64,000 nucleotides of DNA from assembly GCF_006543045.1 (NCBI RefSeq), contig NZ_RBZW01000044.1, forward strand, positions 1 to 64,000, written 5' to 3'. This document shows, piece by piece, positions 43,151 through 52,234 of the stretch. Within the stretch, counting starts at the first letter, position 1. Each line of letters opens with the position of its first letter. The position numbers were made by a program, and so were the translations under genes. The DNA is from Salinadaptatus halalkaliphilus (GTDB taxonomy: Archaea > Halobacteriota > Halobacteria > Halobacteriales > Natrialbaceae). Under the pieces are notes generated by a model that was not told where the DNA came from, made no database searches, and worked only from the letters and a program-made list of their open reading frames with translations.

Positions 43151-44212
43151 ATGGGTAAGCATACCACAGGTAGAGTTACACGTCGTCGGCTCCTTCAGTC
43201 CGGCGCCGTCGTAACCGGCGTCGCAATTGCTGGCTGTGTTGGCGGGGGCGAGGACACGATACAGTACATGGGCCGCGGCGGTGCGACCCAGGACGCGTTC
43301 AGAGACGTTCTGGAAGAGTGGGAGGAAGCAAACAGCGTCGACGTACAGCATATGGAAGTCGCGGACGACACGGAGATGCTCAGCGTTCTCGAGGGGAATC
43401 CGGGCGAGATCGACCTCTGTAACCCCTCGCCGAACGGGTTCGCCCAATTTCGCGATGCCGACGTTCTCGCTGATCTCGACTACGGCGAGATACCGAACTA
43501 CGACAACCTCGACGATCCGTGGCACGACGCGCCGTTTCTCGAGGATCACGAGGACGGCGTCTATCGATACATTTCGACGCAGGGGCTCGCGTACAACACT
43601 GAACTCGTCGACGAGTTCGATTCCTGGGACGAGATCGAACGGGAGGAGTACGACGGCCAGATTTCGCTGTTCGCGGGGCCGGACGCGCGCTTTGCCAACG
43701 CCGCGGCCGCCGCGGGCGAGGATATCAACGAGATTGGCGATGACGACGTCTTCGACGCGATCGTCGAGAAAGCCGAGGACCAACACGAGAACATTTTCCA
43801 GTACTGGGCATCGGGCGATCAACACATGCAATTCCTGCGCGAGGAGCAAGCGCTCATCTCCTCGGCATGGGGCGGTCGCGTCCTCTCCCTGCAGGCGGAT
43901 GGCCATCCGATCGAGTACTTCATTCCCGACGAAGGCGCCGTCACCCACAGTGAAGGGTACGCGATTCCCGCAGATAGCGAGAATCAGGACATCGCTCACG
44001 ACCTTCTCAACTGGCTCTACGAACGGGAGAACCTGATAGAGCTCTCGACGAATATCGATTATCCGATTCCGATCGAAGATCCACCGGACGGGATTACCGA
44101 GCTACCCGATTACACGGAACACCCGGACGATCTCACCTGGATCGACTGGGACGTCGTGTTACCACATCAAGAGGAGATCGCACAGGCGTTCGACGAAATC
44201 CGCAGCGGGTAA
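43151..44212 (+). CDS. Solute-binding lipoprotein 5, orphan paralogue
   Basis: This 353-residue PotD-like protein has the signal TRRRLLQSGAVVTGVAIAGC (residues 9-28), then IQYMGRGGATQDAFRDVLEE, which departs from the ISRGGTTQDAER of the other paralogues, and later WGGRVLSLQADGHPIEYFIP. It ends DDLTWIDWDVVLPHQEEIAQ. I prefer the ATG at 43151; one at 43124 is in frame. It directly follows the SDR at 42272. It is convergent with the CoA-transferase, and two strong hairpins lie in the gap. It is among the more divergent paralogues and may have a distinct ligand. Confidence 0.87.
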   Translation: MGKHTTGRVTRRRLLQSGAVVTGVAIAGCVGGGEDTIQYMGRGGATQDAFRDVLEEWEEANSVDVQHMEVADDTEMLSVLEGNPGEIDLCNPSPNGFAQFRDADVLADLDYGEIPNYDNLDDPWHDAPFLEDHEDGVYRYISTQGLAYNTELVDEFDSWDEIEREEYDGQISLFAGPDARFANAAAAAGEDINEIGDDDVFDAIVEKAEDQHENIFQYWASGDQHMQFLREEQALISSAWGGRVLSLQADGHPIEYFIPDEGAVTHSEGYAIPADSENQDIAHDLLNWLYERENLIELSTNIDYPIPIEDPPDGITELPDYTEHPDDLTWIDWDVVLPHQEEIAQAFDEIRSG

Positions 44213-44242
44213 TCCGTCCGCGACGATTCGTTCTCGCTCCGG

Positions 44243-44265
44243 CCGCCGCGCGCTACGCGCGGCGG
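44243..44265. terminator. Strong GC hairpin between convergent genes
   Basis: CCGCCGCGCG at 44243-44252 and CGCGCGGCGG at 44256-44265 are perfect 10-bp arms around CTA. It lies between binding protein 5 (ends 44212) and the CoA-transferase (ends 44288 on the other strand). A second perfect stem, CGATCCGGTG/CACCGGATCG, spans 44272-44298 and includes the CoA-transferase stop. Together they look like a bidirectional terminator. Confidence 0.6.
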
Positions 44266-44287
44266 TCTCGGCGATCCGGTGGCGTCG

Positions 44288-45463
44288 TCACCGGATCGCG
44301 TCCCCGTCCCGAAGCGCCTCGAGTTCCGCCTCGGTGTAGCCGACCGACGAGAGCAACGAGTCGGTGTGTTCGCCCTGAGCAGGGAGATCTTCGCCCGTAC
44401 TCGAAGGTGCTTCACTCGAGCGAGCGGGAAAGCCGATCCGGGCCGGCGCGTCGTCGGGTCGTTCGACCATGTCACGGGCGTTGAGCTGTGGATGGTCGAC
44501 CATCTCCGCGGGGCTGTAGACGCCGCCGAAGGCAGCATCGACATCGCCGAGTGCGTCTTCCCACTCCTCGCGGGTTCGCTCTTGGAACAGCCCCTCGAGT
44601 TCCTCGGTCACGGCCGCGAACGTCTCCGGATCGTGGTCCTCGTGGGCGTCGACGAGGTGGTCTTTGCCGACGGCCTCGCAGAACGCGCGCCAGAACTTCG
44701 GCTCGAGGGCGGCGAGGGTGATCCACTCGCCGTCGGCCGTCTCGTAGCTGTCGTACCAGGGGAAGGTACCCGACAGCGCGGTCTGGCCGGGCCGCGGTTC
44801 GGCGGGGTCGCCGGTGAGGGCTTGATAGGCCACCGACTGCGAGAACGAGGCGACGACGTCGCTCATCGCGACATCGATGTACTCGCCGCCGGTGTTGCCG
44901 AGTTCGCGCGACAGCAGCGCTTCGGTGATCGCGAACGCGGAGAACAGTCCCCCACCCATGTCGCCGATCGGGTAGCCGGGCATCTGTGGCTTGTCCTCGG
45001 GCGACTCCCGTGTCATGTCGAGTAAGCCGGCCAGGCCGATGTAGTTCAGGTCGTGGCCCGCGCGATCGGCCCACGGTCCCTCCTGACCGTACCCCGTTAG
45101 CGAACAGTAGATCAACTCGTCGTTGTACGACCGAAGCGTCTCGTAATCGATCCCGAGTCGATCGACGACGCCGGGCCTGAACTGTTCGAAGACGACGTCC
45201 GCCGATTCGACGAGCCGGTAGAAGGCCTCGGTCCCGTCGTCGGATTTGAGGTCGATCGAGACGCTCTTTTTCCCTCGATTGACCATTTCGAAGACGGCGC
45301 CGACGTCCCGCTCGGAGCGGGGTTGGCCGTGTCGAGCGTAATCACCGGCACCCGTGTCTTCGACTTTGATCACTTCCGCACCGGAGTCGGCGAGCAGTTG
45401 CGTCGCGTACGGGCCCGGAAGCAAGCGTGTAAGGTCGAGTATGCGTACTCCGTCGAGTTGCAT
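44288..45463 (-). CDS. CaiB/BaiF family CoA-transferase
   Basis: This 391-residue class III CoA-transferase has the N-terminal ILDLTRLLPGPYATQLLADS and EVIKVEDTGAGDYARHGQP, then SIDLKSDDGTEAFYRLVESA and CSLTGYGQEGPWADRAGHDL near residue 160, with the catalytic Asp probably in this last segment. It moves CoA between carboxylic acids without ATP, or it may act as a racemase of the alpha-methylacyl-CoA type; the length suits the latter too (AMACR). A branched-chain acyl-CoA epimerase would explain the many dehydrogenases. It is upstream of no gene on its strand and downstream of the enoyl-CoA hydratase at 45539 (75 bp gap). Confidence 0.85.
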   Translation of the reverse strand: MQLDGVRILDLTRLLPGPYATQLLADSGAEVIKVEDTGAGDYARHGQPRSERDVGAVFEMVNRGKKSVSIDLKSDDGTEAFYRLVESADVVFEQFRPGVVDRLGIDYETLRSYNDELIYCSLTGYGQEGPWADRAGHDLNYIGLAGLLDMTRESPEDKPQMPGYPIGDMGGGLFSAFAITEALLSRELGNTGGEYIDVAMSDVVASFSQSVAYQALTGDPAEPRPGQTALSGTFPWYDSYETADGEWITLAALEPKFWRAFCEAVGKDHLVDAHEDHDPETFAAVTEELEGLFQERTREEWEDALGDVDAAFGGVYSPAEMVDHPQLNARDMVERPDDAPARIGFPARSSEAPSSTGEDLPAQGEHTDSLLSSVGYTEAELEALRDGDAIR

Positions 45464-45538
45464 AGTGTAGCATACACGTTCCCGTACTTCAACATAGGGT
45501 TTGGGGACGATTCGACAATCCAGGTCAGTGGCGTTGGG

Positions 45539-46327
45539 TCAGCGGCCGTTGAACTCTGGCTCGTAGTCGTCTTCGGCGAACGCGCGAGCGCCTTCTTTGT
45601 GATCCTCAGTCGCTAGCAGCGGCTCGAACAGTTTGTTGTCGTAGGCGATTCCCTCCTCGAGCGTGGTCTGGGCAGCGGTCTGCGCGGAGTCTTTGATCGC
45701 CTGGATCGCGAGCGGTGGCTTCGACGCGATCGTCTCGGCGAACTCCTGGGTCGTCGCCTCGAGGTCGTCGGGAACGCGGTTGACGAGTCCGAGCTCGTCC
45801 GCGCGGGCGGCACTGATGTGATCGCCGGTCATAGCGATCTCGCTGGCCGCTGCAGGGTTGGACAGGTTCGAGATGTACTGGACGCCGCCGGCGCCCGGAA
45901 TAAGTCCCAGATCGACTTCGGGAAGACCGAGACGTGCATCCGCGTCCGCAAATCGGATGTCGCAGGCCATCGCCGTCTCGAGGCCGCCGCCGAGACAGTA
46001 GCCCTCGATCTTCGCGATGACCGGCACCGGGAACTGCGAGATGAACTCGAAGTGTGTTCGTGCGGCGCTGGCTCCAGCGGCGGAATCCTCGAACTCGGTG
46101 ATGTCGGCGCCGGCACAGAAGTTGCCTTCCGCACCCTCGAGGACAACCGCTCGAAGCGCGATCTCGTCGTCGTCGTTGTGGTCCTCGAGCAGCCGGAGGC
46201 TCTCGACGATGTCGTCGCGTAGTTGTCCGCTCAACGCGTTGAGCGCGTCGGGCCGGTTCAGCGTGATGCGTCCAACGCCGGTGTCTTCGTCGAACTCGAC
46301 TATCGTCGTGGCTAACGAGTCTTGCAT
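45539..46327 (-). CDS. Enoyl-CoA hydratase/isomerase family protein
   Basis: This 262-residue protein is the most canonical crotonase of the three here: LNRPDALNALSGQLRDDIVE, oxyanion loop GNFCAGADITEFED near residue 70, GYCLGGGLETAMACDIRFAD with the first Glu near 105, and LPEVDLGLIPGAGGVQYISN with the second Glu near 128. Hydration of trans-2-enoyl-CoA is likely. I chose the ATG at 46327 (MQDSLATTIVEFDE); a frame running to 46480 includes an unrelated leader. It is divergent from the LLM gene at 46444, and both may be controlled from the 116-bp gap with its direct repeats. Confidence 0.88.
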   Translation of the reverse strand: MQDSLATTIVEFDEDTGVGRITLNRPDALNALSGQLRDDIVESLRLLEDHNDDDEIALRAVVLEGAEGNFCAGADITEFEDSAAGASAARTHFEFISQFPVPVIAKIEGYCLGGGLETAMACDIRFADADARLGLPEVDLGLIPGAGGVQYISNLSNPAAASEIAMTGDHISAARADELGLVNRVPDDLEATTQEFAETIASKPPLAIQAIKDSAQTAAQTTLEEGIAYDNKLFEPLLATEDHKEGARAFAEDDYEPEFNGR

Positions 46328-46362
46328 ACAGAGCTTACGTCGTCGTGGCAATACATAACAAT

Positions 46363-46405
46363 GTCGGTGAGTGACACGGGAGACTGAATCGGCGAGTGAC
46401 GCGGG
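46363..46405. promoter_or_regulatory. Direct repeats upstream of the LLM gene
   Basis: GTCGGTGAGTGACACGGG (46363-46380) and ATCGGCGAGTGACGCGGG (46388-46405) agree at 15 of 18 positions and are 25 bp apart. They directly precede TTTTATGAG, the TATA box of the gene at 46444, with the ATG 28-33 nt further on. They could be activator sites for the divergent pair. Confidence 0.5.
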
Positions 46406-46443
46406 TATAGTTTTATGAGGAGCGTCTGCAACTGTACTGTCGT

Positions 46444-47442
46444 ATGACAGAACGAGACGTCTTTCTGCCAGTCGGCGCACAACCGACCCTGGATGCGCTC
46501 GTCGAACAGGCGATCACCGCGGAGGAACTCGGCTACGACCGGGCGTGGTTCCCGGAATCGTGGGGCCGAGACGCCGTGACGGCGATCACCACGGCCGCAG
46601 AACGAACCGACGAGATCGGGCTCGGGACGAGCATCGTCAACGTCTACTCGCGCTCGCCAGCGTTGCTTGGCCAGACCGCAGCGACGTTACAGGAAGCGAC
46701 CGACGGCCGATTCCGCCTCGGGGTCGGGCCGAGCGGACCGATCGTCATCGAGAACTGGCACGGCATGGAGTTCGGGAACCCACTTCGGCGAACGCGAGAA
46801 ACGATCGACATCGTCAAACAGGTCCTGGACGGCGAGCCCGTCCAGTACGACGGCGAGTACTTCGACCTCGACGGATTCAAACTGCGGTGTGGCGCGCCCG
46901 ACCCGGCGCCGCCGGTCGACGCTGCGGCGCTCGGTCCGAAGATGGTCGAACTGGTCGGTCGCTTCGCCGACGGCTGGCACGCCGTCAACTACACCAAAGA
47001 CGGCATCGCCGAGCGACTCGAGGACCTCGAACGCGGCGCCGAACTCGGCGACCGCGACATCGACGACCTTCGCGTCACCCTCTCGGTCAGCTGCTGTGCG
47101 CTCGAGGACGAACAGCGGGCCAACGACCTCGTCGCCCAACACATCGCCTTCTATATCGGCGGTATGGGAACCTACTACCGAGATAACCTCGTCCGCCAGG
47201 GCTACGACGATCTCGCGAACGAAATCTACGACGCCTGGCAGGAAGACGAACGCGAACACGCGATCGACCTCGTCAAATCGGAGCTTCGCGAACAGATGGG
47301 GGCTGCCGGCACACCCGAACAGGCTCGCACACAGGTCGAACAATACGAGGCCATCGATGCCGTCGACGCCGTGTATATCTCGTTCCCACGTGGCGCGACG
47401 ACGGACGAGATTCACGAGACGATGACCGCCCTCGCGCCCTAA
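46444..47442 (+). CDS. Luciferase-like (LLM) flavin/F420-dependent oxidoreductase
   Basis: This 332-residue TIM-barrel enzyme begins MTERDVFLPVGAQPTLDALV and shows AEELGYDRAWFPESWGRDAV, IGLGTSIVNVYSRSPALLGQ and GRFRLGVGPSGPIVIENWHG (residues 85-110), as in F420-dependent members such as methylene-tetrahydromethanopterin reductase-like oxidoreductases. The C-terminal third has GAAGTPEQARTQVEQYEAID, common to this family. It differs considerably from the other LLM protein at 27523. It is divergent from the enoyl-CoA hydratase and upstream of an ACAD (47581) on the same strand after 138 bp. Its substrate is unknown; F420 use is an inference from archaeal origin. Confidence 0.82.
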   Translation: MTERDVFLPVGAQPTLDALVEQAITAEELGYDRAWFPESWGRDAVTAITTAAERTDEIGLGTSIVNVYSRSPALLGQTAATLQEATDGRFRLGVGPSGPIVIENWHGMEFGNPLRRTRETIDIVKQVLDGEPVQYDGEYFDLDGFKLRCGAPDPAPPVDAAALGPKMVELVGRFADGWHAVNYTKDGIAERLEDLERGAELGDRDIDDLRVTLSVSCCALEDEQRANDLVAQHIAFYIGGMGTYYRDNLVRQGYDDLANEIYDAWQEDEREHAIDLVKSELREQMGAAGTPEQARTQVEQYEAIDAVDAVYISFPRGATTDEIHETMTALAP

Positions 47443-47475
47443 CGCCCTCGAGATCCCGAATCGCTCGCCTCGCTC

Positions 47476-47503
47476 CGGTACCGACGTACAGCAGTCCGTG
47501 TCA
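47476..47503. repeat. Right-arm remnant of the 85-bp repeat
   Basis: CGGTACCGACGTACAGCAGT followed by CCGTGTCA matches the right end of the 85-bp repeat (CGGTAAATCGTTACAGCAAT, then CCGTATGA) with several changes. The left part is absent or unrecognizable. It lies between the LLM and ACAD genes. Confidence 0.45.
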
Positions 47504-47580
47504 GGTAACCACGAGGCGACAACGAAATTACACGAACCAGTGATCTTTATATGGGTATTTCGACAACGTTGTAGCTGGTA

Positions 47581-48807
47581 ATGGCGCAATCAGTAGACGG
47601 TAATCCAGGCGTCTCTTTCGGCGTCGATCAGGAAACGGAGCTCATCTTACAGAGTATCGACGAGTTCATCGAACAAGAAGTGAAACCGATCGCCGACGAT
47701 CTTGGCGAGACGTTGACGAATCCACGACTCGGCCACGAACCGAACGGACGACTCACCGACGAGGTCCTCGAGGCCCAACAGGAGGTGCGGCGAAAGAGTG
47801 CGGAAGCGGGATTCTACGCGATGAACCTGCCCGAGGAGGCCGGCGGACAGGACGTCTCGATGATCACCTGGTATCGGGCCAACAAACACGTCGCAAAGTC
47901 CGACGTCCCACTGGCGACGAACGTCCTCGCCGGGCCCGAAGGGCCGAAGCCGCTCCTTGCACAGGCGGAGGGCGAACAGGTCGAAAAGTACCTCGAGCCG
48001 GCAGTACGCGGCGAGAAGTCGACGGCGTTCGGTCAGACCGAGCCAGCCGTCGGATCGGACTCGCCGAACATGGAGACCCACGCCGACAAAGACGGAGACG
48101 AGTGGGTGCTCAACGGCCAGAAACAGTGGATCACGAACGCCCCCTACGCGGACTTCATCCAGGTGTTTGCCCGAACGACGCCACAGGAGGACGCCGGCAG
48201 ACACGGCGGTATCACGTGTTTCATCGTCGAACCCGACGAGTACGAGATCGGGTCGCTGAACAACGCCGTCGGCGCGGAGGGTGTCCAGGCCGAAGTCCAC
48301 TTCGACGACGTTCGACTCTCCGAGGATCGCGTGCTCGGGACCGTCGACGCCGCCTTCTACGAGGCGATGTCGTTCCTGGGTCTCGGCCGGGTCGAGATCG
48401 GCGCGACGGCGGTCGGCCACGCCGAGTGGCTGCTCGACAAGGCGACGGAGTACGCCAACAGCCGGGACGCCTTCGGCAACAATATCGGCAAGTACCAAGG
48501 CGTCTCCCACAAGATCGCTCGCGGCCGGGCAAACGCGTTCGCCGCCGACACCGTCGGCCTCAAGTGCGCGTGGTTGCTCGATCAAGGCGACCAGGCGATC
48601 GCCGAGTCGTCGATTCTCAAGTGGTTCGCGACCAACACCGTCTGGGAGATCGCCGACGACGTCGTCCAGATTCACGGCGCGAACGGACTCGCCGAAGAGA
48701 ACCCCTACATGGACCACCTCCACGGGGCACGCATTCAACGGATCGTCGAAGGGACCGACGAAATCCAGCTCAACACGATCGCAAAACAGTACGGCGTTGA
48801 AACCTAA
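47581..48807 (+). CDS. Acyl-CoA dehydrogenase
   Basis: This 408-residue ACAD has AFGQTEPAVGSDSPNMETHA near residue 155 and EWVLNGQKQWITNAPYADFI near 178, then VGAEGVQAEVHFDDVRLSED and the C-terminal HGANGLAEENPYMDHLHGAR. RIVEGTDEIQLNTIAKQ puts Glu-Gly-Thr at the catalytic MCAD position. An N-terminal extension (GNPGVSFGVDQETELILQSI) precedes the first helix. It follows the LLM gene after 138 bp with a remnant of the 85-bp repeat between them, and is convergent with the ligase at 48828, separated by only 20 bp. Confidence 0.88.
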   Translation: MAQSVDGNPGVSFGVDQETELILQSIDEFIEQEVKPIADDLGETLTNPRLGHEPNGRLTDEVLEAQQEVRRKSAEAGFYAMNLPEEAGGQDVSMITWYRANKHVAKSDVPLATNVLAGPEGPKPLLAQAEGEQVEKYLEPAVRGEKSTAFGQTEPAVGSDSPNMETHADKDGDEWVLNGQKQWITNAPYADFIQVFARTTPQEDAGRHGGITCFIVEPDEYEIGSLNNAVGAEGVQAEVHFDDVRLSEDRVLGTVDAAFYEAMSFLGLGRVEIGATAVGHAEWLLDKATEYANSRDAFGNNIGKYQGVSHKIARGRANAFAADTVGLKCAWLLDQGDQAIAESSILKWFATNTVWEIADDVVQIHGANGLAEENPYMDHLHGARIQRIVEGTDEIQLNTIAKQYGVET

Positions 48808-48827
48808 GCTCGTCAGAACTATCGGAG

Positions 48828-50432
48828 CTATGACTCCCAGCCGACCATCTCGCCGGCTTCGTCCTCGAGGGGCTGTTTGAGGACTTTTCCGGTCGGATTC
48901 CGTGGCAACGACTCGAGGAAGACGAACTCCCGTGGTTTCTTGTAGTCCGCGAGTCGCTCACCGACGTACGTCTGTAACTCCTCGGCCGATGGCTCCTGTC
49001 CGTCCTGTGGGACGATCGCCGCCTTGATGCGTTCACCCCAGGTGTCGTCGGGTGCGCCGACGATCGCGACCTCGTCGACGGCCGGATGCTCGTGGAGGGT
49101 CTCCTCGATTTCGGCCGGGTAGACGTTCTCTCCGCCGGTGATGATCATGTTGTCGGCACGACCGATGAACTCGACGAACCCGTCTTCGTCCTGGCGGACC
49201 AGATCGCCCGAGATGAAGAAACCGTCCTCGTCGAAGACCTCGTCGGTCTTCTCGGGCATCCCGTAGTAGCCGTTGAACATCGTCGGGCCGCGATAGCAGA
49301 CCTGACCGATTTCGCCGGGTTCGACCTCCTCGTGGGTGTCCGGATCGATGACCTTGAACAACACGTTGATGACTGGCTTGCCGACGGTGTCGGCGTGGTC
49401 GAGCGCCTGGCTGGGCTGGAGCAGTGTCGTCACCGGCGACATCTCGGTTTGCCCGAAGGCTTCCTGTAGTTCGGCGTCGAACGCCGCCGAAATCGTCGCT
49501 TTGAGTTCTTTCCCGGACGGCGCAGCACCGATGCCGAACTCCTCGAACGCCGAGAGGTCGTACTCCTCGAAGTCCTCGACCGCGAGGAGGGCTCGAGCCA
49601 TCGTCGGGACGAAGAAACCGGCGGTTACCGCTTCGTCCTCGAGCACGCTCATGACCCGGTTCGGTTCGAACCCGTCCATCAGGACGGTCGTCGCGCCCGC
49701 GTAGTAGTTGTTGATGAACATCCCGAACGCGGAGATGTGAAACAGCGGTGTGACGATCATCCCCCGTCCGTCGACGTCGACGTCGCGTCCCTCGAAGGCC
49801 TTCTCGACGATCCCGTTGACCGACATCTGGATGACGTTGTCGTGGGTGAGCAGACAGCCCTTCGGATCGCCGGTCGTCCCCGACGTGTACATCAACATCG
49901 CCTCGTCAACCCGCGAGGAGACGATCTCGACGGCGCTCGTCGCGGACTGCTCGCGGAAATCGACGTAGTCGTCGGCGTACGCCGGTCGGTCCGTTCCGTA
50001 GAATAGCATCTCGTCCGGCGTCGTCGGTTCGTCGTGGATCTCGTCGACGATGTCCGCAGCTTGGTCATCGAACAAGAGGAGTTCTGCGTCGGAATCCTCG
50101 AGGACGTATCGAACCTCGTCGGCTTTGAATCGGTGGTTGACCGGCACCGGCAACGCGCCGATTCGCATGGCCCCGAGATACATCTCGAGGGTCGGAATCG
50201 AGTTGGTCGTGTAGACGGCGACTTTGTCGCCGCGGTCGATGCCACGCTTTCGTAACCCGTTGGCAACCTGATTGATCCGCTCGTCGAACGTGGCGTTCGT
50301 GATCGCCGTTCGACCCCCTTCGACGGGCGTCATGACGATCGCCTCCTTCTCGGGGAACTTGTATGCGTTCCGCTCGGCAAGCCAGCTAAGGGTTAGCCCT
50401 TGCATGGGATGTGCAAACACACGTTCCGACAT
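48828..50432 (-). CDS. Acyl-CoA synthetase (AMP-forming)
   Basis: This 534-residue ANL ligase has LMYTSGTTGDPKGCLLTHDN near residue 187, ELQEAFGQTEMSPVTTLLQP near 320 and FFISGDLVRQDEDGFVEFIG near 410, with the C-terminal lysine in PRNPTGKVLKQPLEDEAGE. It resembles the ligase at 33965 (same RNPTGKVLK and GQTE loops), probably paralogues. I placed the start at 50432 (MSERVFAHPMQGLTLSWLAE); a frame reaching 50597 has a non-acidic leader that does not fit. It is downstream of the DUF59 gene on the same strand (128 bp). Confidence 0.87.
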   Translation of the reverse strand: MSERVFAHPMQGLTLSWLAERNAYKFPEKEAIVMTPVEGGRTAITNATFDERINQVANGLRKRGIDRGDKVAVYTTNSIPTLEMYLGAMRIGALPVPVNHRFKADEVRYVLEDSDAELLLFDDQAADIVDEIHDEPTTPDEMLFYGTDRPAYADDYVDFREQSATSAVEIVSSRVDEAMLMYTSGTTGDPKGCLLTHDNVIQMSVNGIVEKAFEGRDVDVDGRGMIVTPLFHISAFGMFINNYYAGATTVLMDGFEPNRVMSVLEDEAVTAGFFVPTMARALLAVEDFEEYDLSAFEEFGIGAAPSGKELKATISAAFDAELQEAFGQTEMSPVTTLLQPSQALDHADTVGKPVINVLFKVIDPDTHEEVEPGEIGQVCYRGPTMFNGYYGMPEKTDEVFDEDGFFISGDLVRQDEDGFVEFIGRADNMIITGGENVYPAEIEETLHEHPAVDEVAIVGAPDDTWGERIKAAIVPQDGQEPSAEELQTYVGERLADYKKPREFVFLESLPRNPTGKVLKQPLEDEAGEMVGWES

Positions 50433-50559
50433 AGATATTTCGGTTAACACGATAGGGGCCCTCGAATGGCCGAGGAGTGGTTGCGACCCGCTCGCTCGTC
50501 GGGCCGCTGTACCGATATTCCGGCACGACAGGACGGTCGCGGTCGTGCCGGACGTGATA

Positions 50560-50937
50560 TCAGTCGTCGCTCGGGGTGCGTTCACCGCTAGCTTCACGTT
50601 CGCGATACCGATTCGCCCGGGACTGTTTTCGTTGTTCGCGCTTCCGACGTGCCTCCTCGGACATCATGTCCTGGTGCCACTCGACTCCCGAATCGGTCTC
50701 GAGCGTGACGGTATCGACGCCCTCGAGGGATCCGACGCGGTCTTCGACCTCGTCGATGAAGAACGGAATCTGCATGCAAAACGGCGTCGTCAGGTGCATC
50801 GAGACGGTGACGTGGCCGTCGTCGATATCGATCTCGTCGATCAACCCCATCGACACGATGCTGAGGTCGGTTCCGTTGGCCGCGCTACAGGGGTCGACGA
50901 TCTCGTCGAGTCGCTCGCGAACGCGGGCGTCGTCCAT
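50560..50937 (-). CDS. DUF59/MIP18 family protein (PaaD-like)
   Basis: This 125-residue protein has the MIP18/DUF59 layout: RVRERLDEIVDPCSAANGTD at the start, then LSIVSMGLIDEIDIDDGHVT, and MHLTTPFCMQIPFFIDEVED with a cysteine in the usual metal-associated place. Residues 95-125 form a charged, lysine/arginine-rich tail (EEARRKREQRKQSRANR). The family supports iron-sulfur cluster insertion and includes PaaD. Its ATG shares one base with the amidohydrolase stop (TGATG), so the two are translationally coupled. It might assemble a cluster on, or deliver metal to, a partner enzyme; the partner is not evident. Confidence 0.8.
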   Translation of the reverse strand: MDDARVRERLDEIVDPCSAANGTDLSIVSMGLIDEIDIDDGHVTVSMHLTTPFCMQIPFFIDEVEDRVGSLEGVDTVTLETDSGVEWHQDMMSEEARRKREQRKQSRANRYREREASGERTPSDD

Positions 50938-52034
50938 CAGGCCACCTCCTCGGTGGCGTCCGTCGTCGAGTAGGGGTCGGCGAGTCCGTCCTCGGCCCGG
51001 TGCGTGGCGAACTCGTCGTCGGCAATTTTCGACTGTGCGTCGTCGATATCCAGCCCGATGAGGTCGGCGTAGTTCTCGCCGAGTATCTTCCGTTTGTGCT
51101 CGTCGGTGATCTGTGGCAGTTCGCCCATCGCGCTCGTCTGCTTCCGTATATCGTCCGGAAACTCGAAGTCGCGAAACGCCTCGAGTTGCGGTTTCGGGTG
51201 GACCGACATCGCGCCCGAACTCCAGAACAGCCGATCCATGCCGTCCTCGCCGAGCAAACTGATCAGTTCGGCCAGTATTTCGGCGAACCGGCGCTCGTTG
51301 CCCAGCAGGATCGGCGGCACGCCCTCTAAGTTGACGTAAACGTTCGGGAACCGCGCGAGCTGCCAGGCGGTCTCCTCGGTGAACGCGAACCCGCCGTGGA
51401 CGATACTGAAGGTGAGGTCCGGAAAACTCTCGGCGGCAACATCGACGTCACGCGGGTGGTACGGCCCACGGGGTACCGGGCCGAACGGAATCGCTTTGTG
51501 GATGTCGATGAGGTCGATACCGAGGTCGATCGCTTTTTCGAACACCGGAAACGCCACGTCAGGATCGCCCATGCTCCACCCCTCGTGATGGTCCGCGCTC
51601 CAGTGAGAAGGATAAAGTTTGACCCCGATCGGATCAAACGCCTCGACTTGTTCTTCTAACGTTTCCTCCCACCCGTCTCGGAGCGGGTCGACGGCGGCGT
51701 ACGATCGGAACCGGTCAGGCCAACGGTCGACGACCGCGTCGGCCTTCTCGTTGGCGACCAGTCCGTCGTGAAACGCGTACATCGGGACGGGATGGAACGT
51801 CGACATATCCGTGTAGCTCTCCCGAAACAGCATGTTCGCAGTCTCCTCGACGCCCCAATCGCGAACGAACGCCTCGGGCTCGAGGCAGTACTCGTCGGGC
51901 ATGATGCCGTCGACGTTTCCGTAGAGCATCTCCGTGATCCCCTCGGCGTGTTGTTCGTTGCGGTAGTTCGAGGGTGCCATATTGTACGCGTGCGTAATGG
52001 CGTCGTAGACGAACGTCTCCTCGAGGTCGATCAT
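50937..52034 (-). CDS. Amidohydrolase_2 family metal-dependent hydrolase/decarboxylase
   Basis: This 365-residue TIM-barrel protein resembles ACMSD, gamma-resorcylate decarboxylase and related Amidohydrolase_2 members. It has a modified N-terminal metal region (FVYDAITHAYNMAPSNYRNE, with one His in place of the classical HxH), FDPIGVKLYPSHWSADHH near residue 130, FSIVHGGFAFTEETAWQLA near 215 and LFWSSGAMSVHPKPQLEAFR near 285. Decarboxylation of an aromatic or unsaturated acid, or hydrolysis of a cyclic compound, is possible. It is coupled to the DUF59 gene. It is divergent from binding protein 6, which might supply its substrate. Confidence 0.8.
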   Translation of the reverse strand: MIDLEETFVYDAITHAYNMAPSNYRNEQHAEGITEMLYGNVDGIMPDEYCLEPEAFVRDWGVEETANMLFRESYTDMSTFHPVPMYAFHDGLVANEKADAVVDRWPDRFRSYAAVDPLRDGWEETLEEQVEAFDPIGVKLYPSHWSADHHEGWSMGDPDVAFPVFEKAIDLGIDLIDIHKAIPFGPVPRGPYHPRDVDVAAESFPDLTFSIVHGGFAFTEETAWQLARFPNVYVNLEGVPPILLGNERRFAEILAELISLLGEDGMDRLFWSSGAMSVHPKPQLEAFRDFEFPDDIRKQTSAMGELPQITDEHKRKILGENYADLIGLDIDDAQSKIADDEFATHRAEDGLADPYSTTDATEEVA

Positions 52035-52234
52035 CGCGTCTCCCCTCGTACGTCGTGTGTTACTCCGCTAGTCGACGATCTACGGCCGGAACTGTCATTT
52101 GATACCATGCAACGCGACCCACCACTGCCGTCGACAAAAACCTATTGACTGGTTGTAACGACAATCGTCGTTGGGTTTTCACGGTTGTATGATAGGAACT
52201 CGTTGAGCGAAGGTCCCCACGAAATGTGGGTAGG

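Noticed and set aside
43061-43999. 312-codon minus-strand frame
   Set aside because: Shadow of binding protein 5; similar shadows occur opposite each paralogue, reflecting shared codon patterns.
47647-48738. 363-codon minus-strand frame
   Set aside because: Shadow of the acyl-CoA dehydrogenase at 47581, which has all family motifs.
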